A program made the translations under genes and the position numbers. Source: SFTJ01 sp051871555 (GTDB lineage: Bacteria; Bacteroidota; Bacteroidia; Bacteroidales; Muribaculaceae). Taken from it: 5,164 bases of DNA. The notes beneath the pieces were generated by a model that was not told where the DNA came from, did not search any database, and saw only the letters and a list, made by a program, of their open reading frames with translations. The stretch lies in assembly GCA_051871555.1 (NCBI GenBank), contig JBJECZ010000135.1:1-5164 (forward strand). Reading direction: 5' to 3'. This document shows positions 1-5,164 of this stretch, in pieces; position 1 is the stretch's first letter; each line of letters starts with the position of its first letter.

Positions 1-9
1 AAATATAAT

Positions 10-57
10 CGAGTGGGTGGGGAAGCGAAAGTTTCCCTCACTCACTCGCTGTTTTTT
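10..57 (+). terminator. Rho-independent terminator, best on the plus strand
   Basis: Positions 10-26 pair with 31-48 to give about 17 base pairs with a single bulge (C35), closed by a GAAA tetraloop at 27-30. Three of the pairs (16-42, 20-38, 25-32) are G-U in plus-strand RNA but become C-A mismatches in minus-strand RNA, so the helix is favoured on the plus strand. Six T follow at 52-57, three bases after the stem, on the plus strand only. The minus-strand continuation is GATTATATTT, a poorer tail. The likely client is a plus-strand gene ending left of the window and converging on the suf operon. Weaker bidirectional use for suf transcripts is possible. Confidence 0.8.
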
Positions 58-109
58 ACATATTATAATAATATCTGCGATTTCTGCGAGATGATATGGC
101 GCTCTGCAG

Positions 110-149
110 GGTGGTAATTCGCGTCTGAACAAGATGCGAATTGACCATC
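110..149. repeat. Long inverted repeat (hairpin) just after sufS
   Basis: The arms 110-126 and 132-149 pair over about 17 positions, with one bulged base (G143) and a five-base loop (127-131). The central perfect part is AATTCGC (116-122) against GCGAATT (136-142). It starts 16 bases beyond the sufS stop codon, so it lies in the 3' end of the suf transcript. Neither side is followed by a T tract, so it is not a standard intrinsic terminator. Two pairs (111-148 and 123-135) are G-U on the plus strand and C-A on the minus strand. It could protect the suf mRNA 3' end, or belong to an RNA from the opposite strand. The function is unknown. Confidence 0.6.
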
Positions 150-165
150 AATAATGGAGGTAATA

Positions 166-1395
166 TTACTTTCGGGCGAACATTTTTGCCACACGGGCGG
201 TGGCGGCAACAAATTGCTCCACCTCGTGCATGGTGTTGTATACGGCAAACGAAGCTCTCACGGTGCCTTCAATTCCCAGTCGGCGCATAAGTGGTTGGGC
301 GCAATGATGCCCTGTGCGCACTGCCACGCCCAGTTTGTCGAGCAGGATGCCGATGTCGTAGCTGCTGGCGCCGTCAACCAGGAACGACAGCACCGAGTGC
401 TTGTGGGCTGCGGTGCCGTAGATGGTGAGTCCGGGTATTTGCTGCAGTCCGGCGGTGGCTGCTTCGAGCAGCGCCTGCTCGTGGGCGGCGATGTTTTCAA
501 TGCCAAGCGACTGCTGGTAGTCGAGAGTGCGGCTGAATGCGGCAATGTCTACAAAATCGGGTGTGCCGGCTTCGAACTTAAACGGCAGTTCGGCAAAGGT
601 GGTGCCTTCAAACGACACGGTGCCAATCATCTCGCCGCCGCCTTGATAGGGTGGCATATCGGCAAGCAGCGCCTTTTTGCCGTAAAGCACGCCCACGCCC
701 GAAGGTCCGTACATTTTATGTGCCGAGAAGGCGTAGAAGTCGGCATCGAGCGCTTGCACGTCAACAGCCATGTGGGCTGTTGCTTGTGCGCCGTCGACGA
801 GCACAGGCACGCCGTGGCTGTGGGCAATGTCAATGATTTGCTTCACCGGGTTCACCGTGCCGAGCACGTTGCTGGCATGGGCAACGCTCACAAAGCGCGT
901 GCGGCTGCTGAACAACGCTTCGTAGGCGGCAATGTCGAGTTCGCCGGCTTGGTTGATGGGCACAACGGCAATTTTCAGGCGTTTGTTGCGCTGCAGCAAT
1001 TGCCAAGGCACTATGTTGGCGTGGTGCTCCATTACGGTGAGTATTATCTCGTCGCCGTCGGCAAAGCGGTCGCCGTAGCTATGTGCCACCAAGTTGATGG
1101 CTTCGGTGGTGCCTCGGGTGAAAATTATTTCCTGTGTGGATGCTGCATTAAGGTAGGCGCGCACCTTTTCGCGGGTGAGTTCCACCATGTCGGTGGCTTC
1201 TTGCGAGAGGGTGTGCACGCCGCGGTGCACGTTGGCCTTGGTGGTGTAGTACATCTGCTCGATGCCTTCAACCACGCATCGCGGCACCTGCGATGTGGCG
1301 GCGTTGTCGAGGTAGATGAGCGGTTTGCCCGACACTGTGCGTTGCAGTATGGGGTATTGCTCGCGAATCTTTTCTATATCGAATATTTCAGCCAT
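166..1395 (-). CDS. sufS: SufS, cysteine desulfurase (PLP-dependent, group II)
   Basis: SufS converts L-cysteine to L-alanine and holds the released sulfur as a persulfide on its active-site cysteine, supplying the SufBCD scaffold. The 409-residue product is full length (E. coli SufS 406). The class V aminotransferase fold residues are all visible: His124 (MEHHANIVPW), Asp201 and Gln204 (VLVDGAQA), the PLP Schiff-base Lys227 (SAHKMYGPSG), catalytic Cys365 (RTGHHCAQP) and Arg380 (GTVRASFAVYN). Each sits one residue beyond its E. coli SufS equivalent, which supports both the identification and the start. The RTGHHCAQP context marks the SufS/CsdA type rather than IscS/NifS. ATG 1395 gives MAEIFDIEKIREQYP, a normal SufS N-terminus. 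The upstream ATG at 1464 would overlap the end of sufD by 34 bases and is unlikely. The stop is TAA at 166-168. It is the last gene of the cluster. No sufE or sufU follows it in this window, so its sulfur acceptor partner must be encoded elsewhere. Confidence 0.97.
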   Translation of the reverse strand: MAEIFDIEKIREQYPILQRTVSGKPLIYLDNAATSQVPRCVVEGIEQMYYTTKANVHRGVHTLSQEATDMVELTREKVRAYLNAASTQEIIFTRGTTEAINLVAHSYGDRFADGDEIILTVMEHHANIVPWQLLQRNKRLKIAVVPINQAGELDIAAYEALFSSRTRFVSVAHASNVLGTVNPVKQIIDIAHSHGVPVLVDGAQATAHMAVDVQALDADFYAFSAHKMYGPSGVGVLYGKKALLADMPPYQGGGEMIGTVSFEGTTFAELPFKFEAGTPDFVDIAAFSRTLDYQQSLGIENIAAHEQALLEAATAGLQQIPGLTIYGTAAHKHSVLSFLVDGASSYDIGILLDKLGVAVRTGHHCAQPLMRRLGIEGTVRASFAVYNTMHEVEQFVAATARVAKMFARK

Positions 1396-1430
1396 TTGTT
1401 GCGTTGTTGGTGAGTGGGTTAAAGTGGTTT

Positions 1431-2777
1431 TTATCCGCGGCACGAATTCATGCAATCGGAGCATTGACTCAGTTGTCCGCAGAAGCGTTTCTCAACCAAG
1501 TGTTGCAGTCGGTTCTTGAGCGACGGCATGCGCACCTTGTCAATCACGTCGCTCATGAATGCTTGCATGAGCAGTGTGCGGGCTTGGTCGACGGGGATGC
1601 CGCGTTGCTGCATATAGAAGATGGCGTCTTGATCGAGCTGACCGATGGCGGTGCCGTGGCTACACTTCACGTCGTCGCAGTAGATTTCGAGCTGCGGTTT
1701 GGTGTAGATTTTAGCCGTGTCGGTGGCAACGATGTTGCGATTGGCTTGGTAAGCCTCCACCTTGCTCGAACCTTCGGCAACCATGATGCGTCCGGTGAAT
1801 GCGCCCACGGCGTTGCCGTCGAGCACATATTTAAACAGCTCGTTGCTTGAGCAGTGCGGGGCGTTGTGTGCTATGTGGGTGAAGTTGTCGATTTGCTGGG
1901 TGCCGTCCTCAATAGCCATGCCGTAGAGGTGCGTTTCGGCGCCTTCGCCGTCGACGTTCACCACAAAATCGTTGCGAGTGACGCCGTTGGTGAGGGTGAT
2001 GGCGTTGAGCAGCACGTTTGAGTCTTGGGCTTGGCGAACGAAGTGCTGATTGCAGCGAGTGGTGTTGACGGTTGATTCCTCGATGTCGTAGTAGTCGAAT
2101 TGTGCGCCTTTTTCAGCCACAATTTCCACCACTTGCGAGCTCAGGAACGAGTGTTGCTGGTTTTGGGTATGGTCGCACACCAGCATGGTTGCTTGAGCCT
2201 GTTCGCCCACCACGATGAGCAGACGGCGCACCGCCATGATGTTGCCGCCGGCATTCATGATGTTCACCAACTGCAGCGGTCGCTCGAGCACTACGCCTTT
2301 GGGCACATACACCAGCAACCCTTCCTGACCGAGCAGCGTGTTCAGCGCCACTTGCACGTTTTGCTTCGGTGCCACTGTGCCAAGATATTTTGCCAGCAGT
2401 TCGGGGTGATTTGTTGCAGCCACGCTGAATGGCTCAACAATCACGCTGTCGGGCAGCGACGGCGATTTGCGCGAGGCGTGGAAGATGTCATTGTAGAAAA
2501 AGAACATCCAGGTGCTCATGTTGGGCACATCGCAGCGGAACGCTTCGGCAGGGTCGGCAGAGAGGTTCACGCGGTTGATGTTCACGCCGTAGTCGGGGGC
2601 AAACAGCAGGTTGATGTCGGTCACCTCGTAGTTCTCGTCGCCGCGGCGTGGCAACATGGCGCTTTGCAGCACGCTCAGCGCCTCGGGGCGCAGGGCGTTC
2701 ATGGCATCGGGCGCGTTGCGCTCAATGGCGTCGCGGTTGGAGTTGTAGAGGTCGATATATTGTTGTAATGAATTCAT
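1431..2777 (-). CDS. sufD: SufD, Fe-S cluster assembly scaffold protein
   Basis: SufD is a paralogue of SufB and the third subunit of the SufBCD complex. It pairs with SufB, and the cluster is thought to form near the SufB-SufD interface. The 448-residue product is slightly longer than E. coli SufD (423). The conserved core is KPQLEIYCDDVKCSHG at 360-375, followed by GQLDQDAIFYMQQRGI. Cys372 and His374 in KCSHG correspond to E. coli Cys358 and His360, the latter implicated in cluster binding. The N-terminal 100 residues are divergent, as is usual for SufD. The last 16 residues carry four cysteines (433, 439, 442, 446; the last three spaced CxxCxxxC), which I do not recall in E. coli SufD. I chose ATG 2777. 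The frame stays open up to another ATG at 2909, but that start would overlap sufC by 59 bases and add a low-complexity 44-residue stretch unlike SufD. sufD follows sufC after 73 bases and precedes sufS by 35. Confidence 0.96.
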   Translation of the reverse strand: MNSLQQYIDLYNSNRDAIERNAPDAMNALRPEALSVLQSAMLPRRGDENYEVTDINLLFAPDYGVNINRVNLSADPAEAFRCDVPNMSTWMFFFYNDIFHASRKSPSLPDSVIVEPFSVAATNHPELLAKYLGTVAPKQNVQVALNTLLGQEGLLVYVPKGVVLERPLQLVNIMNAGGNIMAVRRLLIVVGEQAQATMLVCDHTQNQQHSFLSSQVVEIVAEKGAQFDYYDIEESTVNTTRCNQHFVRQAQDSNVLLNAITLTNGVTRNDFVVNVDGEGAETHLYGMAIEDGTQQIDNFTHIAHNAPHCSSNELFKYVLDGNAVGAFTGRIMVAEGSSKVEAYQANRNIVATDTAKIYTKPQLEIYCDDVKCSHGTAIGQLDQDAIFYMQQRGIPVDQARTLLMQAFMSDVIDKVRMPSLKNRLQHLVEKRFCGQLSQCSDCMNSCRG

Positions 2778-2850
2778 AAACAAAATTTGAAATGTTCGGT
2801 TGAAATTTCTTGGGGCACAGGCTGCTGAAGCATGCAGCGAGGCATTATTC
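2778..2850 (-). other. sufC-sufD spacer, 73 bases
   Basis: No promoter or terminator is recognisable. A small GC-rich inverted repeat, GCTGC (2821-2825) with GCAGC (2834-2838) around an eight-base loop, is too short to call a terminator. The 20 bases before the sufD ATG are A/T-rich with no Shine-Dalgarno. The spacer is open in the sufD frame, which is why an automatic gene caller could extend sufD into sufC. Confidence 0.5.
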
Positions 2851-3603
2851 TTAGCCGTCGACTTGCTGCTTAATCCAGTCGTAGCCTTTTTCTTCGAGTT
2901 CGAGGGCAAGTTCCGGACCAGCCGACATCACTATGCGGCCCTTGTAGAGCACATGCACAAAGTCGGGCTTTATGTAGTCGAGCAGGCGCTGATAGTGGGT
3001 GATTACAATGGTGGCGTTGTTTTCGCTCTTGAGCTTGTTCACGCCGCCTGCCACGATGCGCAGGGCGTCGATGTCGAGACCGCTGTCGGTTTCGTCAAGA
3101 ATCGAGAGGCGTGGCTCAAGCATAGCCATCTGATAGATTTCGTTGCGCTTTTTCTCGCCGCCCGAAAAGCCTTCGTTCACCGAGCGCGAAGCCAACTTGT
3201 TGTCGAGTTCCACCAGGGCGCTCTTTTCGCGCTTGAGCTTGAGGAATTCGCTTGCCGAGATGGGTTCAAGCCCTTGATATTTGCGCTTGGCGTTGATGGC
3301 GGCGTGCATAAAGTTCACCATCGACACGCCGGGAATTTCAACCGGATACTGGAAACTGAGGAATAAGCCCTCGTGCGAGCGGTCCTCGGGTGAGAGTGCC
3401 AATAGGTCTTTGCCGTAGAACTCCACGGTGCCGCCGGTGACGGTGAATGCGGGGTTGCCGGCAAGCACGCTCGACAGGGTGCTTTTGCCGGAGCCGTTTG
3501 GACCCATGATGGCGTGCACTTCGCCGGGGCGCACGGTCAGGTTGATGCCTTTGAGAATTTCCTTGCCTTCGATGTTGGCGTGCAGATTATTGATTACTAA
3601 CAT
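2851..3603 (-). CDS. sufC: SufC, ABC-type ATPase of the SufBCD complex
   Basis: SufC is the cytoplasmic ATPase of the SUF scaffold. It binds SufB and SufD, and ATP binding and hydrolysis drive the conformational change needed for cluster assembly. It resembles ABC transporter ATPases but does not work with a membrane subunit, and no permease gene lies nearby. The 250-residue product matches the usual length (E. coli 248). Visible motifs in order: Walker A GPNGSGKST at 34-42 with Lys40, Q-loop Gln85, signature SGGEKKR at 147-153, Walker B LSILDE at 166-171 with catalytic Glu171, D-loop SGLD at 174-177, and the switch His203 in ITHYQRLL. The Lys40, Glu171 and His203 positions coincide with E. 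coli numbering as I recall it. The segment DETDSGLDIDAL is diagnostic of SufC rather than a transporter ATPase. The ATG at 3603 gives the expected N-terminus (MLVINNLHA). The stop is TAA at 2851-2853. Confidence 0.98.
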   Translation of the reverse strand: MLVINNLHANIEGKEILKGINLTVRPGEVHAIMGPNGSGKSTLSSVLAGNPAFTVTGGTVEFYGKDLLALSPEDRSHEGLFLSFQYPVEIPGVSMVNFMHAAINAKRKYQGLEPISASEFLKLKREKSALVELDNKLASRSVNEGFSGGEKKRNEIYQMAMLEPRLSILDETDSGLDIDALRIVAGGVNKLKSENNATIVITHYQRLLDYIKPDFVHVLYKGRIVMSAGPELALELEEKGYDWIKQQVDG

Positions 3604-3677
3604 ATTGTTGTCGGTTTTTTTGTCTTGTGGGTTTCAGTAAAAAATATTTTTTTGAAGATGTTTTGTTGGGTGCCTCC
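3604..3677 (-). other. sufB-sufC spacer, 74 bases, AT-rich
   Basis: The spacer is strongly AT-rich next to GC-rich coding sequence and contains a perfect palindrome of six A, TA and six T at 3639-3652. No promoter-like TAnnTTTG is present on the minus strand and there is no GC-rich terminator stem. AGGAGG occurs at 3673-3678 on the minus strand, overlapping the sufB stop, but it is about 70 bases from the sufC ATG and so cannot serve as its ribosome binding site. The bases just before sufC (CCGACAACAAT) lack a Shine-Dalgarno, as expected for Bacteroidota. Confidence 0.55.
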
Positions 3678-5114
<1,437 letters not shown>

Positions 5115-5164
5115 TCGAAAATATTTAGATTGTGAAGTGCTGATTTTAAACACTTCGTGTTAAT
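5115..5164 (-). promoter_or_regulatory. sufB upstream region with overlapping inverted repeats
   Basis: Only 50 bases upstream of sufB are visible. They are AT-rich and contain two overlapping dyads. One is AACAC-N3-GTGTT at 5149-5161, extendable by two A-T pairs on each side past a bulged A at 5148. The other is GAAGTG (5134-5139) with CACTTC (5151-5156), separated by 11 bases. I see no full match to the Bacteroidota promoter elements (TTTG near -33, TAnnTTTG near -7). The closest is TATTTTCG immediately before the ATG, which is too near the start to be convincing. The operon promoter may therefore lie partly outside the window. A regulator site is plausible but is inference only. Confidence 0.35.

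Noticed and set aside
74..89. Direct repeat TCTGCGA at 74-80 and 83-89
   Set aside because: Two 7-base copies nine bases apart are within chance expectation, and no further copies or array structure are present.
63..248. Minus-strand 61-codon open frame overlapping the end of sufS
   Set aside because: It overlaps the well-supported sufS C-terminus in another frame, and its composition (proline run, no domain) is that of a chance frame.
154..1413. Long plus-strand open frame (419 codons) exactly opposite sufS
   Set aside because: Its codons are in register with sufS codons on the other strand, so a stop would need sufS to use TTA, CTA or TCA, which this GC-rich-third-position gene avoids. 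The translation is rich in His, Val, Gly and Ala with no recognisable domain.
2821..2838. Small GC-rich inverted repeat in the sufC-sufD spacer as an internal terminator
   Set aside because: The stem is only five pairs with an eight-base loop and no T tract, so it is too weak to support termination inside the operon.
2778..2909. N-terminal extension of SufD to the ATG at 2909
   Set aside because: It would overlap sufC by 59 bases and add a low-complexity Ser/Lys/Ala stretch not typical of SufD; ATG 2777 begins a normal SufD N-terminus.
5115..5153. GTG start for SufB at 5153 giving 13 extra residues
   Set aside because: The ATG at 5114 gives the expected SufB N-terminus, and the extension falls in AT-rich, dyad-containing sequence that looks like leader or promoter.

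Overview
The window holds one complete four-gene cluster for iron-sulfur cluster assembly, the SUF system. All genes are on the minus strand in transcription order sufB, sufC, sufD, sufS (right to left). Every gene is intact, with a recognisable start and stop and the key catalytic or scaffold residues in place. I do not see a previously undescribed system here; this is a well-formed housekeeping operon with a few non-coding details worth checking.

The organism is most likely a member of the Bacteroidota, probably order Bacteroidales. The support is the sufBCDS order, the Bacteroidota-like character of the proteins (for example the SufB N-terminal region), and the absence of a usable Shine-Dalgarno sequence before any of the four starts. 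This is inference from memory of the families and was not tested by a search. The coding regions are fairly GC-rich, especially at third positions, while the spacers are AT-rich.

Layout from right to left: 5115-5164 is the upstream region of sufB, cut by the window edge, with two overlapping inverted repeats. sufB is 3678-5114, sufC 2851-3603, sufD 1431-2777 and sufS 166-1395. The spacers are 74, 73 and 35 bases, with no internal promoter or terminator that I can recognise, so a single transcript is likely. After sufS comes a 165-base region with two strong inverted repeats. The leftmost (10-48, followed by six T) looks like a Rho-independent terminator for a plus-strand gene that ends just outside the window and converges on the suf operon.

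How the genes work together: SufS takes sulfur from L-cysteine as a persulfide. SufB, SufC and SufD form the scaffold complex (SufBC2D in the characterised E. coli system) on which the Fe-S cluster is built, and SufC supplies ATPase activity. No sulfur-transfer partner (SufE or SufU), A-type carrier (SufA) or regulator is encoded in this window, so these must lie elsewhere.
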